Shown piece by piece: positions 22,778 to 31,627 of a stretch of 32,515 nt of DNA. The notes beneath the pieces were generated by a model. It made no database searches. It saw only the letters and a program-made list of their open reading frames with translations, and had not been told where the DNA came from. The stretch comes from Bacteroides sp. Its GTDB lineage: Bacteria > Bacteroidota > Bacteroidia > Bacteroidales > Muribaculaceae. Position 1 is the first letter of the stretch; every line of letters begins with the position of its first letter. A program made the translations under genes and the position numbers. Location of the stretch: positions 60,643 to 93,157 of the forward strand of contig JAAVCU010000008.1 of assembly GCA_014802175.1 (NCBI GenBank). Direction: 5' to 3'.

Positions 22778-24454
22778 TTAAAAGTAGTAATTATAATCGA
22801 TTTTAACACCCTTTGTTTCAGGCACCCAACGGCATACTCCACCAGAGCAGTCGAAACCGGCACGAGTCTTGCCGTAACTTACCATAAGACGGTTTGACTT
22901 GTAATTGCCTGTAAGACCAACGCTGTAATAATGACCTTCGTTGCTACCGCAGTTCCACTTGTCGCTTACACTGAGAGTTACCCACGGAACGTATGTGAAC
23001 TCAAGAAGTCCGTATGCCCAATCCTTGCAATCCTGACGTGTGGTGAGATACTGCAATTCCGCACGCATATTGAATTTCTTTGAGATCTTGTATTTACCAT
23101 CGAGCACGAAGATGTTGCTCTTCACATTCTGATCACCATAATCAGCGGTAGTGTACTGCACACGCGGATTATAGATCTGGTTCATATACATGAATGTCAA
23201 CTGGAAATCGCGTGTGATTCGCTTTTCGATCGAAAGGTTTGCATCGAAATAATTGGTCTCACCCATTCCGAAGAAAGAGGTTGAGGGTCCGTTGGTTCCC
23301 CACACTGAGCCATTATAGGGATTTTCCGGGTCTCCCTTATAGTGAAGGCTCTTTATGTAGCTGATATTCACATTCAGTTTGGTTCCATATTTACCTCCAA
23401 GAGCAGTCTTGCGCTTGAAAGTGTAAGCGAACGCTCCCTGAAATGCCCATTCACCCTTTGAATCCTGTGTGGAGTAGGGGTAAAGTGTCGCAAGGGCGTA
23501 AGTATGCTGATAAGAGAACGGGGGAAGCTGATTGAGCATAGTCTCCGTGCCTTTATAACTTCTGTTGGAATGGAAACCCATATTCTCCGTGCGCTTCACC
23601 TGCAACATCGCACTCATACCGGTCTTTGAATAAGATCCGGAAAGCATATAGGCTGTACCGGGGCGATAGGTGTAATCGTTGCCCATCTCCGGATCCTGAC
23701 CTTTCCATGCGAATTCTCCGGTTACATTAAATGCCCCCTTCGAGAACTGCGAACGCACATCAACCGCGTTCACGCATTTCGGGAAATTGAGAGCCCAGTC
23801 CGCACCAGGCAGGATCAATTCATTGTCCTGCTCATGCAGAAGCACGTATGAGGCACCGAGCATCCAGTTCGCTCCTTTATTGGCGAGCGCGGGGAAATAG
23901 TCCTGCATAAAGACCTCGGCATTACCACCGTAGACCTGTGTGTGACGGTTCCATTTCCAGTAATTACGCTGCAAGCCGCCGAGGAATGTTAATCTCAGAC
24001 CCTTAATGCTGTTCACTTTCAATCTGCCACCACGTATAGAGTTGTCTACACCCAAGGCACGATCCTCGTAAGTGCGCAGTATAAAGCCTGAGCCGAACTG
24101 ATCATAGAAATCGCCGGCAGTAAGCTCCAGACCTTTCCACTTACCTTTCACATAAACGTTAGGCACACCCCACCCGGCATATCCGTCGAGCACCTGATAC
24201 TGAGGCAACGGCCATTTGTTGAACTCAAAACGAAGACCTGCGTCCACATACTTGCTTACCAGACCGACGTCGGCATAAGTATTGAAAAGCAATGGCTTAT
24301 CCAACGGATAATCCTCCGGTTCATCGGGCACAAGCACATTAGCCTGCACCGACCCGTGAACCTGCACTTTATCCTGCGCCATCAGCGCCGCGGGTGACAA
24401 CAATGCTGCAGAAAGGGCGAGGACAGAGGGGCAGAGTGTAAGCCGCGATATCAT
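22778..24454 (-). CDS. Outer-membrane beta-barrel protein (DUF6029-like)
   Basis: A 558-residue exported protein with a signal peptide at residues 1-26 (ending LMAQ). It consists almost wholly of alternating amphipathic strands with many aromatic girdle residues, and it ends in VKIDYNYYF, a C-terminal phenylalanine as in barrel proteins. The early segment (LVSKYVDAGLRFEFN, then LELTAGDFYDQFGSGFILRTYEDR) matches Bacteroidetes barrel proteins annotated DUF6029. The start codon overlaps the stop of the TlpA-like gene by 4 bases, so the two are translationally coupled. A role as a channel or as a partner for the thioredoxin and Omp28 proteins is inference. Confidence 0.82.
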   Translation of the reverse strand: MISRLTLCPSVLALSAALLSPAALMAQDKVQVHGSVQANVLVPDEPEDYPLDKPLLFNTYADVGLVSKYVDAGLRFEFNKWPLPQYQVLDGYAGWGVPNVYVKGKWKGLELTAGDFYDQFGSGFILRTYEDRALGVDNSIRGGRLKVNSIKGLRLTFLGGLQRNYWKWNRHTQVYGGNAEVFMQDYFPALANKGANWMLGASYVLLHEQDNELILPGADWALNFPKCVNAVDVRSQFSKGAFNVTGEFAWKGQDPEMGNDYTYRPGTAYMLSGSYSKTGMSAMLQVKRTENMGFHSNRSYKGTETMLNQLPPFSYQHTYALATLYPYSTQDSKGEWAFQGAFAYTFKRKTALGGKYGTKLNVNISYIKSLHYKGDPENPYNGSVWGTNGPSTSFFGMGETNYFDANLSIEKRITRDFQLTFMYMNQIYNPRVQYTTADYGDQNVKSNIFVLDGKYKISKKFNMRAELQYLTTRQDCKDWAYGLLEFTYVPWVTLSVSDKWNCGSNEGHYYSVGLTGNYKSNRLMVSYGKTRAGFDCSGGVCRWVPETKGVKIDYNYYF

Positions 24455-24939
24455 AGTCCTCTGATTTTTTCGATTATATGATCTTCAGAACCCTCGGTGT
24501 AACCGGAGCGGTTCTCTACAATCTTACCATTTCCATCTATAATGAAGAGGTGAGGCACGGACTGAATGCCCATTGCAGCCTTGAGCTCCGAGTTGGTGTC
24601 GAGAAGCACCTCATACTCCCAGCCGAGTGCATCAACCAAGGGGCGCACCTTGCCGGCGTTCTGAGCCTCGTCGATTGAGATAGCTATGAGCTTCATGCCA
24701 GTCTCCTCCTGCCAGTCGGGATAAACCTCATGAATGGCCTTGAGTTCGCGCAGACAGGGTTTGCACCAGGTAGCGAAGAAGCTCACCACAAAGGGCTTGC
24801 CATCGTTAGAAAGAGTGGCGGCATCCACCGGTTTCCCCTCAAGGTCTTTCAATTGCACAGAAGGGAACTGGGCAGAAGCCGGAATGCCGACTGCCAAAAT
24901 CGCAAACAAGGAGAAGAGGATTTTTGAAAATAGCTTCAT
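24451..24939 (-). CDS. TlpA-like thioredoxin, periplasmic
   Basis: A 162-residue exported thioredoxin-fold protein of the TlpA/ResA group. Residues 1-23 are a signal peptide (ending ASAQ). The strand VVSFFATWCKPCLREL carries the active site Cys59-Lys-Pro-Cys62, and the cis-proline segment QSVPHLFIIDGNGKI stands at the usual later place. It should reduce or exchange disulfides on envelope proteins. It is the first gene of the minus-strand cluster and overlaps the barrel gene by 4 bases. Its neighbours include an Omp28 protein that also has a CxxC pair. Confidence 0.92.
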   Translation of the reverse strand: MKLFSKILFSLFAILAVGIPASAQFPSVQLKDLEGKPVDAATLSNDGKPFVVSFFATWCKPCLRELKAIHEVYPDWQEETGMKLIAISIDEAQNAGKVRPLVDALGWEYEVLLDTNSELKAAMGIQSVPHLFIIDGNGKIVENRSGYTEGSEDHIIEKIRGL

Positions 24940-25219
24940 ATTTTATCAGTATTACAGTATAACCAAATTACGCAAAATTAATACTGAAATTGCAAATTAC
25001 CATCCAAAAAGGTGTTAAAATTCTGTTAAAAGTAAAAAAACTGACAATTCGCCAAGCAATCCTTCCTTAATTGGCTCCTTAATAATTATACCCCCTGTTC
25101 TCAGTAAGAATTCAGGATATTCAACCAATTTCTTAACTCTTTTCACAAATTTTTCATAAATATATGTCATAATTAAATAATAATTACTATATTTGTGGCA
25201 AAATTTATAGAATTTGCCT
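24940..25219. promoter_or_regulatory. Divergent AT-rich promoter region
   Basis: This 280-base gap separates the divergent TlpA-like and secreted-protein genes. On the plus strand, TATATTTG at 25188-25195 is an exact -7 element, with TATG at 25163-25166 as a partial -33. On the minus strand, TAATTTTG (24980 to 24973) is an exact -7 element 34 bases before the TlpA-like start, without a well-spaced -33. No gene is seen in the gap. Confidence 0.55.
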
Positions 25220-27139
25220 ATGTTTAAAAATTTACTTATTGCTTCCGCAGCACTGCTGACAGCAGGCACGGCAAGCGCTTTCGCACCTAAAACCACAAAG
25301 GTGGAGTCAGATCAGTTCTCATTCTTCCCCGGCAACGTTGAGCTTCAGCAGTCACTGAAAACTCGCGCAGGAGAAGATTCCCCTTCTATTGACTTCTCTA
25401 TCTCCGATCAACCCTACACCGCGTACAGACTCAACAATGTCTCCACCGGAAGTGAAGTCCACTTTGCATTCCGCCTTTCGGAAGAGAACGCAACGGTTTT
25501 TGCCGATGACGTGATCAAAAGCATCAACATCTGGACCGGTACATCAACAACCTCGCAGCCTTACAAAAATACCCTTACCGATGTTACCCTCTTCATCCTT
25601 GACGACTTGGAAGGTGAACCGGTTTACACACAGGAGGCTAAGCTTGGCACTGCAGGATTCACTGAATATAAGATTGATCTCACCGAGCCTTATAAGATTG
25701 AAGCCGGCAAAGAGTTATATATCGGTTACTATTTCAAGATCCCCAACGCACAGCAATATTATCTTACCGTGGATGGTTACCCCACCACTGATCCCGACGG
25801 ATGTTTCGTCGGATTGGTTTCCAACGGAAAGGTAGCCTGGGATAATTATGCCGATGAGATCGGTTCCATCTGTTTAGGGTGCACCATCGCCGGCGAGAAC
25901 TTCCCGCAGAATAATGTAATACTCACAGATCTCTCAGGTCCCACTTACGCCCAGCCCGGCGAGACCTTCAATTATCTCTTCCTTATCCAGAACAAAGGTT
26001 TCTCCGCTTCAAGTGTTGAATTTACCTACAAAATCGGAGAAGAAGCCGCTCAGTCCATCACACAGACTTTCGACACTCCATTGACATACGATCAATATCA
26101 AATATTGACTGTGCCGATGGCTTGCAACACAGAAGGTATGGATGTTCCGATGAACTTCACCATCACCAAAGTGAATGGAGCTGAGAACAACGCAAAGAAT
26201 CCTTCAATCACCTCCGGCATCAACTGCTTCGAGAAATCTAAAGGGTTCCCTCGTGTAAGCGTTATCGAAGAGGGCACAGGCACATGGTGCGGCTGGTGTC
26301 CGCGTGGAATGGTTATGATGGAATACGCCGCTGCCACATATCCCGAGAAGTTTGCCTTGGTGGCTCTTCACGCCAATGGAACTACAGCCGATCCGATGCA
26401 GCCTACGAGTGCTCTCAACCTCATTCAATCATTGTTCGCCAGCTTCCCTTCAGCTTACATCAACCGAACCTATAACCTTGAGAATATGACTACGGCAGAC
26501 ATCGACGCCTACGTAACCCAATATGGTGATCAACCCTCTGCAGTAGAATTCACAGGACTCACAGCCGGGATGACAGGTGAGGGCTCTTTGAAAGCAGACG
26601 CAAAGGTTAGATTTGCTTTCGACATAACCAACAACAACCGTTATCGCCTCGCTTACTACCTGACAGAAAACAACGTTGGTCCCTACAACCAGACCAATTA
26701 TTATTCAGGAGGCTCCTATGGCGTGATGGGTGGCTGGGAGAAGAAAGGCAGCAGCGTCAGAATGTATTACAATGATGTATGCCGTTATCTCCTTGGCGGA
26801 GCCACCGGTTTGACCAACAGTCTTCCGGCAGCAATCAAGGCTCAGGAAGAGATCGGGCATACAGCAGATATTCCGACAAGCACCATCACAGGCGCTAAAT
26901 TCTATCTCACAGCATTTATTGTCGACAACCAATCAGGCGAGATTGTAAATGCAAAACAGATCGAAGTGGAGAATCCCTATGCAGGTGTTGAAGATATCGC
27001 AATCGACGCTAACGCCGTTTCCAAGAAATATTACAACATGAATGGTGTTGAGGTGAAAGATCCCTCGAACGGCATCTTCATCGTACGCACCACCTACAGC
27101 GACGGTTCAATCAAGACTTCAAAGGAATCCCTGAAATAA
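25220..27139 (+). CDS. Secreted Omp28-type thioredoxin-like protein with C-terminal tail
   Basis: A 639-residue exported protein. I chose ATG 25220 over an in-frame TTG at 25214 because it gives a clean signal peptide (MFKNLLIASAALLTAGTASA). Residues 50-230 are beta-rich and jelly-roll-like, and 240-330 look like an Ig-like domain. Residues 345-460 form a thioredoxin-like Omp28 domain with TWCGWCPRG (Cys357, Cys360) and VALHANG. A further beta domain follows, and the last 50 residues are a sorting-like tail (KKYYNMNGVEVKDPSNGIF, then VRTTYSDGS). It is followed by a terminator. A surface disulfide or protein-binding role is likely; the partner is unknown. Confidence 0.85.
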   Translation: MFKNLLIASAALLTAGTASAFAPKTTKVESDQFSFFPGNVELQQSLKTRAGEDSPSIDFSISDQPYTAYRLNNVSTGSEVHFAFRLSEENATVFADDVIKSINIWTGTSTTSQPYKNTLTDVTLFILDDLEGEPVYTQEAKLGTAGFTEYKIDLTEPYKIEAGKELYIGYYFKIPNAQQYYLTVDGYPTTDPDGCFVGLVSNGKVAWDNYADEIGSICLGCTIAGENFPQNNVILTDLSGPTYAQPGETFNYLFLIQNKGFSASSVEFTYKIGEEAAQSITQTFDTPLTYDQYQILTVPMACNTEGMDVPMNFTITKVNGAENNAKNPSITSGINCFEKSKGFPRVSVIEEGTGTWCGWCPRGMVMMEYAAATYPEKFALVALHANGTTADPMQPTSALNLIQSLFASFPSAYINRTYNLENMTTADIDAYVTQYGDQPSAVEFTGLTAGMTGEGSLKADAKVRFAFDITNNNRYRLAYYLTENNVGPYNQTNYYSGGSYGVMGGWEKKGSSVRMYYNDVCRYLLGGATGLTNSLPAAIKAQEEIGHTADIPTSTITGAKFYLTAFIVDNQSGEIVNAKQIEVENPYAGVEDIAIDANAVSKKYYNMNGVEVKDPSNGIFIVRTTYSDGSIKTSKESLK

Positions 27140-27159
27140 TATCCGATTATTATACTGCT

Positions 27160-27204
27160 CACACCCCGGTGCGATAGCAAATTGCACCGGGGTGTGTCAT
27201 TTCC
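27160..27204 (+). terminator. Strong hairpin terminator after the Omp28-type gene
   Basis: Arms 27160-27172 and 27184-27196 pair perfectly over 13 bp (CACACCCCGGTGC and its complement). Only a short T-tract follows, so some read-through to the next gene, 46 bases on, is possible. Confidence 0.75.
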
Positions 27205-27241
27205 ATAAAATTCATAACATTAACGTCATAACCTATTAATT

Positions 27242-28888
27242 ATGAGAAAATCTTTACTTTTCTGCGCAGCAATGGGGCTCATCGCTCCCGCGTTGGTTCA
27301 GGCTGCGGAACCAACAATCCTTACGGAGTTCTATACAACTAAAATGTCACCGGACGGCTCCGTGATCCTTAGCCAGACCGATGGAGAGAACGTGATCTAC
27401 AATGTCAAGACCGGCGAATCAAAACCTTTCGAATTTTTCTATTATGGCACCGGTAACTGCACCACCCCCGATGGCAACATCATCGTAGGTTCAACGGAGA
27501 TGGACCAGCCCGTGGTAATGGTGAACGGTGAGATGCTTGACCTTTCGGCATATTCTGCAGATTACGGCTTCCTCAGCTTCAACGCCATCACCCCCAACGC
27601 CACTCGTATCGTCGGCTTGGTTTCAAATCCTGACATGAGCACAGAAACCACTCAGGTACCTATCTATGTGGACATCAACAAAGATGGCACACCCGGCGAG
27701 ATCAAATATCTTCCTTGTCCTAAAAAGGATTGGTCTGGTCGCGACCCGCAGTATATCACCGCATCCTATATCAGCAACGATGGCAAGACAATCCTCGGTC
27801 AGGTCCGCGACTACACCGGACAGTGCAGTTATCCCATTCTTTTCAAGGAGGGTACAGACGGCGAGTGGTCCTATTCTCTTCCCACTGAATCACTGATCAA
27901 CCCCCAGAAGAGAACACTCCCTGAGGATCCGGGTGAATTCACCGGGAAATATGTCAGCTACGAAGACTATATGACACCCGAAGAGCTTGAGGCTTATAAT
28001 GCAGCCGTTGCCGAATGGTATCAGACATTCGAGGGTGATATGCCTAACTTAGGCGACTACATGACACCAGCGGAGGCTGCCGCTTACAATGAGGCCGTAG
28101 ACGCTTACAATCAAGTTGCAAAGGAATATAACGACAAAATCGCTGCATTCTATGATGCATTATATGTAATCATTGATGAATCTGTATTCTTCCTTCAGAA
28201 TGGTTTCGCAATGGATGCAGAGGGTAAGCTTATAGCCTTGGCTGCTGATATTCTTAATCTGGAGACATACGAATCCATATATCCGACATACACCATCGAC
28301 CTCACAACCGGCGAAATCAACAAGGTGAACGAACTCAGCGATGGCAGTTGGCCCATTGCCCGTCAGGTCCTTTCCGACGGAACCATCATCGCCTCAACCC
28401 CGATGCCTTCATTCTTTGCTGAGCGTCAGATTCCACCGTTTACCTACGTTCTGCTTCCCGGCTCTAACGACTACATCACTATTCAGGATCACCTCAACAC
28501 ATTCGCACCCGCAGCCGTTACATGGCTCAAAGATAACTTTACCAAAGAGGTGCTTATCGGCGCGGATTACGATTATGACACATGGGAGGAGACTCCGATT
28601 TATGAGACATACCTGATGACCGGTCTTACATGCGTCAGCGACGACTGGAAGGTCATCTCCGGTGGTGTGCTCGCTTACACATACAGTTTCGATAACACTT
28701 ACGAGTCTTACGTGATCCAGACAGAAGGAAGCGGCGTTAATGAAATCAACGCAGACGCATCTGTTCAGTCAGTGAAATACTACGACCTCAACGGTATCGA
28801 GGTTAAGAACCCCTCAAACGGTATCTACGTGGTACGCACCACTTACACCGACGGCACTGTAACTACAGCTAAAACAGTGAAGAAGTAA
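27242..28888 (+). CDS. Secreted protein with propeller-like repeats and the same C-terminal tail
   Basis: A 548-residue exported protein with a signal peptide at residues 1-21 (ending VQAAE). Residues 25-230 hold recurring strand-turn units with DG/NG turns (SPDGSVILSQTDG, TPDGNIIVGST, SNDGKTILGQ), as in WD40-like or lactonase-like propellers. Residues 240-310 are acidic and helical, with two copies of a YMTPEE(L/A)EAYN-like repeat. The last 50 residues (VKYYDLNGIEVKNPSNGIY, then VRTTYTDGT) are nearly the same as the tail of the preceding gene. No catalytic motif is seen. It is probably exported to the surface and related in use to its neighbour, though separated from it by a hairpin. Confidence 0.82.
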   Translation: MRKSLLFCAAMGLIAPALVQAAEPTILTEFYTTKMSPDGSVILSQTDGENVIYNVKTGESKPFEFFYYGTGNCTTPDGNIIVGSTEMDQPVVMVNGEMLDLSAYSADYGFLSFNAITPNATRIVGLVSNPDMSTETTQVPIYVDINKDGTPGEIKYLPCPKKDWSGRDPQYITASYISNDGKTILGQVRDYTGQCSYPILFKEGTDGEWSYSLPTESLINPQKRTLPEDPGEFTGKYVSYEDYMTPEELEAYNAAVAEWYQTFEGDMPNLGDYMTPAEAAAYNEAVDAYNQVAKEYNDKIAAFYDALYVIIDESVFFLQNGFAMDAEGKLIALAADILNLETYESIYPTYTIDLTTGEINKVNELSDGSWPIARQVLSDGTIIASTPMPSFFAERQIPPFTYVLLPGSNDYITIQDHLNTFAPAAVTWLKDNFTKEVLIGADYDYDTWEETPIYETYLMTGLTCVSDDWKVISGGVLAYTYSFDNTYESYVIQTEGSGVNEINADASVQSVKYYDLNGIEVKNPSNGIYVVRTTYTDGTVTTAKTVKK

Positions 28889-28910
28889 TAACAACTCAAG
28901 AGATAGAATT

Positions 28911-28950
28911 ACGCCCCTTCAGTTCAACAACTGGAGGGGCGTCTGCTATT
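28911..28950 (+). terminator. Hairpin terminator after the propeller-like gene
   Basis: Arms 28911-28924 and 28929-28942 pair over 14 bp with one G-U pair and a CAAC loop; a weak T-rich stretch follows. It faces the convergent fimbrillin gene and may serve both strands. Confidence 0.75.
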
Positions 28951-28960
28951 TTCAGGAATC

Positions 28961-29009
28961 CTGATATCTGATATCTGATATCTGATATCTAATATCTGAC
29001 GTCTGACGT
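28961..29009. repeat. Heptanucleotide tandem repeat (CTGATAT)
   Basis: Seven 7-base units: four perfect CTGATAT, then CTAATAT and two CTGACGT. The array ends exactly at the stop codon of the minus-strand fimbrillin gene. It lies outside any gene and may be a slippage-prone spacer. Confidence 0.88.
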
Positions 29010-31622
29010 CTAATTTTCGAGCATCGGACGTACGCCGAAGCCGTGTCCACGCGGTTCCTGCAGGACCGACACGGTTGATGTACCTCCGAATCCGGAGAGT
29101 ACCAAGCCTCGGCTTTCGGTGCGAGATGTGAGTGATTCTGCAGTCCAGTATTCTCCATATACTCCATGGTCTGTCGACACTCCCGACACTCCCGAGCGAT
29201 AACCGAACGCCGGGAAATAGAGTTCCGTGCCGTCGTCGAGTGTAACATAGAATCCCGCACGCTGAGTATCCGTTGAGGTTGACTGCAATGTAACCGAGGC
29301 GGTGTGGAATGTATTGCGCAGCAACTCAGCAGAAGGAACCATACTCCCAACAGGGGAGGGGTCATAGATGGTCTTCACATACGCCGAGGTGGAAAGGTTC
29401 GTATTCCAAAGGTTGGTGTATGAGAACACGTAATTATGCGCACTCTCCAGGAACGCTGCAGGATGCAAAATCCAGTATTGCTCCACACTCTCGCCGGAAG
29501 GAACAGATGAGATATCGCTAAGCGTCAACGAAGTTATTTCCTTATGCTCTGCATCGTACCATTGCTTTACGCCGGGCATCATCGGATCCTTGCGCCCCCA
29601 CTGATAATAGGTAAAACAGTCGGGTGTGGAGATTGTGATGCCACTCCTTACGAACTCCACCGTTTTCTGCAACGGTTCTACACCTGCAGGGGTATCTGTC
29701 TGCGTGAAACGCACCTTTACTGAAGTGGGGGCGAAAGTGGTTACATCTCCACCGATCACATCTCCTACACTTCGCGGATAAAGTTCATAGGTTTTGCCTG
29801 AATACGCTATCGGAATGATGGAAGAGCCAGCCACGTAATCTGTGACCCATATCTGCCAGCTCCACATCACCGCTCCCTGCGCATCGCGCACGGCAACGAG
29901 GGCATTACCTTGTCTGATGGTGTTGTGAGGCACATCGAACTCAATACTTCTCCCATCGGAGGAGAGACTGACATTGCGCACCAGATTCAATTCATCTTCC
30001 CAAAGAAGCACCGCATCGGCAGGGGTGCAGCCGGAGTTATTGTATATATATGGATCGGAAACGGCATTACCCAGATGATTCACAAATCCTTTCAGTGCAT
30101 AGCGGTTATGAGTCGTAGCGGTGTAGGCCTGCGTGTTGGCGCTTCCGTTCTTTATGGCATTACCATAAACCAAAGGTAGGGAATATTTACCCGGCGCATT
30201 GATCACGTAAGTGTTGGCGGTGTTCTCCACAGCCGAAGAGCCTGAGGAGGAAGCGAGGTTGTAAGGTGTATTCCCCGATGTCTGATTTATATCAGCCGCA
30301 TTCTGCAGAATCCGTGTCTGCGCGCTCATACGGTCAAAAACAATATCCTGCATAGTGGTGCTGGCACTGCAATCCGTATCACCGTTGCCCGACAGAGTCA
30401 GGGATGTTATCCATTCCGGACAGTCGATAACATTGCCGGCATCATCCACAAATTCCGCAATCCACTTCACCGGAACTGTGCCGTCGCCATTCGTAAAGCT
30501 ACTCTTCACCGAGTAGGTATTCGTGCCGCCGGTGTAAGTTGAAGCGAAATCTCCGGTAACTTCCAGCACCAGAGACTCCGGATTCGGATTAGCAGAGATG
30601 CGGTAAGTGATGGTCTTACCGGCATTCCAGTTCTGACCGGAGAGCGGGGCTTCAAGCACTGTCTCCTTGCCATCAACCAGCAGTGTAAGTGAAATTGACG
30701 CATCCTCGCTCAGATCCTGAGGCATAAGGATAAATGTGTTGTCACCATCGGCAATCGGCGTGCCTGCCTCCACATATTTTCCACCATCGGCAGCCGTCAG
30801 CGTCAGATCCGGTGCAATAGAATATGTAGCCGAACCTGCCAGATTGGTCCACATACCTGTAGCCAGATTCAAGGTGCCGGAGTCTTTTAATCCGCGGATT
30901 GTGATATCTTTCACAACACACGGAACCAACTCAGCGCCTGCCGCGAAACGAATAGCTGTCAGCGCATGGTTGAAAGAGATATTGCAAGGTGAGGCGGAGG
31001 CTTCGACAGGTGTGCTCCACATCAGATCCAGCTGATCCGACACTTTTGCCGGAACCACGTAACCGAGTTGCAATTCACCCTCATCCGATGCAGAGGGAAG
31101 CGAGGTGATACCCTCATCGCCCGTCTGATCCAGATATGGAGAATATGCATTGATCCGGAGTGCACCATCGCCCGGCCATAGATACTCGTGGGTGGTTTGC
31201 CAACCGTTGGCGGACGTCACCTCCTCGTTGCACATATAATCCGACGCACCGGAACTTCCGCTCATGGAAGCGAATACACCGAAAGATTCGATATCGTCAG
31301 TGGTTACCAATGACCCGCGGGTGGCTTTCGCTGCATCTCCCTTGCTGATTCCATCCCTGACATTAGGCACGAGATAGAGGGGAGTGTCACCACCCGAAAG
31401 GGGCAGCACTCCGGGAGTGCGTTGCTGCACACCTCCGCGCGTGGAGAGTTCTCCGGAATTCCAGTCGCTGTTTGTGCTTACCTCGAAACGTATTGTGCGC
31501 TCCGCGGATTTTGGGGAGTCCAAAGTATCATCTGCACACGATGCAGCCAAGACACCGACAGCGGCGATCACCGCGCCGCGCGCGATGATCGACCAACCGG
31601 AATATTTGGTAACACACTTCAT
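29010..31622 (-). CDS. Fimbrillin-family lipoprotein with lectin-like C-terminal domain
   Basis: An 870-residue lipoprotein. The signal peptide ends in the lipobox VLAASC (Cys29). Residues 40-350 match the fimbrillin/Mfa-like fold: a TRG motif (STRGG), YLWPGDGALRINAYSPY, the family strand ISFNHALTAIRFAAG, and WNAGKTITYRISANP at the end of the domain. Residues 350-700 are further beta domains. The C-terminal 130 residues end in DGTELYFPAFGYR, GEYWTAES and RGHGFGVRPM, like the surface module found at the tips of Bacteroidetes fimbriae. The protein should sit on the cell surface as a stalk or tip component. The next fimbrillin gene lies 5 bases upstream on the same strand, so both are made together. 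Confidence 0.88.
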   Translation of the reverse strand: MKCVTKYSGWSIIARGAVIAAVGVLAASCADDTLDSPKSAERTIRFEVSTNSDWNSGELSTRGGVQQRTPGVLPLSGGDTPLYLVPNVRDGISKGDAAKATRGSLVTTDDIESFGVFASMSGSSGASDYMCNEEVTSANGWQTTHEYLWPGDGALRINAYSPYLDQTGDEGITSLPSASDEGELQLGYVVPAKVSDQLDLMWSTPVEASASPCNISFNHALTAIRFAAGAELVPCVVKDITIRGLKDSGTLNLATGMWTNLAGSATYSIAPDLTLTAADGGKYVEAGTPIADGDNTFILMPQDLSEDASISLTLLVDGKETVLEAPLSGQNWNAGKTITYRISANPNPESLVLEVTGDFASTYTGGTNTYSVKSSFTNGDGTVPVKWIAEFVDDAGNVIDCPEWITSLTLSGNGDTDCSASTTMQDIVFDRMSAQTRILQNAADINQTSGNTPYNLASSSGSSAVENTANTYVINAPGKYSLPLVYGNAIKNGSANTQAYTATTHNRYALKGFVNHLGNAVSDPYIYNNSGCTPADAVLLWEDELNLVRNVSLSSDGRSIEFDVPHNTIRQGNALVAVRDAQGAVMWSWQIWVTDYVAGSSIIPIAYSGKTYELYPRSVGDVIGGDVTTFAPTSVKVRFTQTDTPAGVEPLQKTVEFVRSGITISTPDCFTYYQWGRKDPMMPGVKQWYDAEHKEITSLTLSDISSVPSGESVEQYWILHPAAFLESAHNYVFSYTNLWNTNLSTSAYVKTIYDPSPVGSMVPSAELLRNTFHTASVTLQSTSTDTQRAGFYVTLDDGTELYFPAFGYRSGVSGVSTDHGVYGEYWTAESLTSRTESRGLVLSGFGGTSTVSVLQEPRGHGFGVRPMLEN

Positions 31623-31627
31623 AGTGA

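Noticed and set aside
25015-25296. Minus-strand 93-codon open frame upstream of the Omp28-type gene
   Set aside because: It overlaps the signal peptide of the supported plus-strand gene and its promoter region, and shows no family pattern.
28961-29009. CRISPR or attachment site
   Set aside because: Units are 7 bases without spacers, and no integrase or tRNA gene lies nearby.
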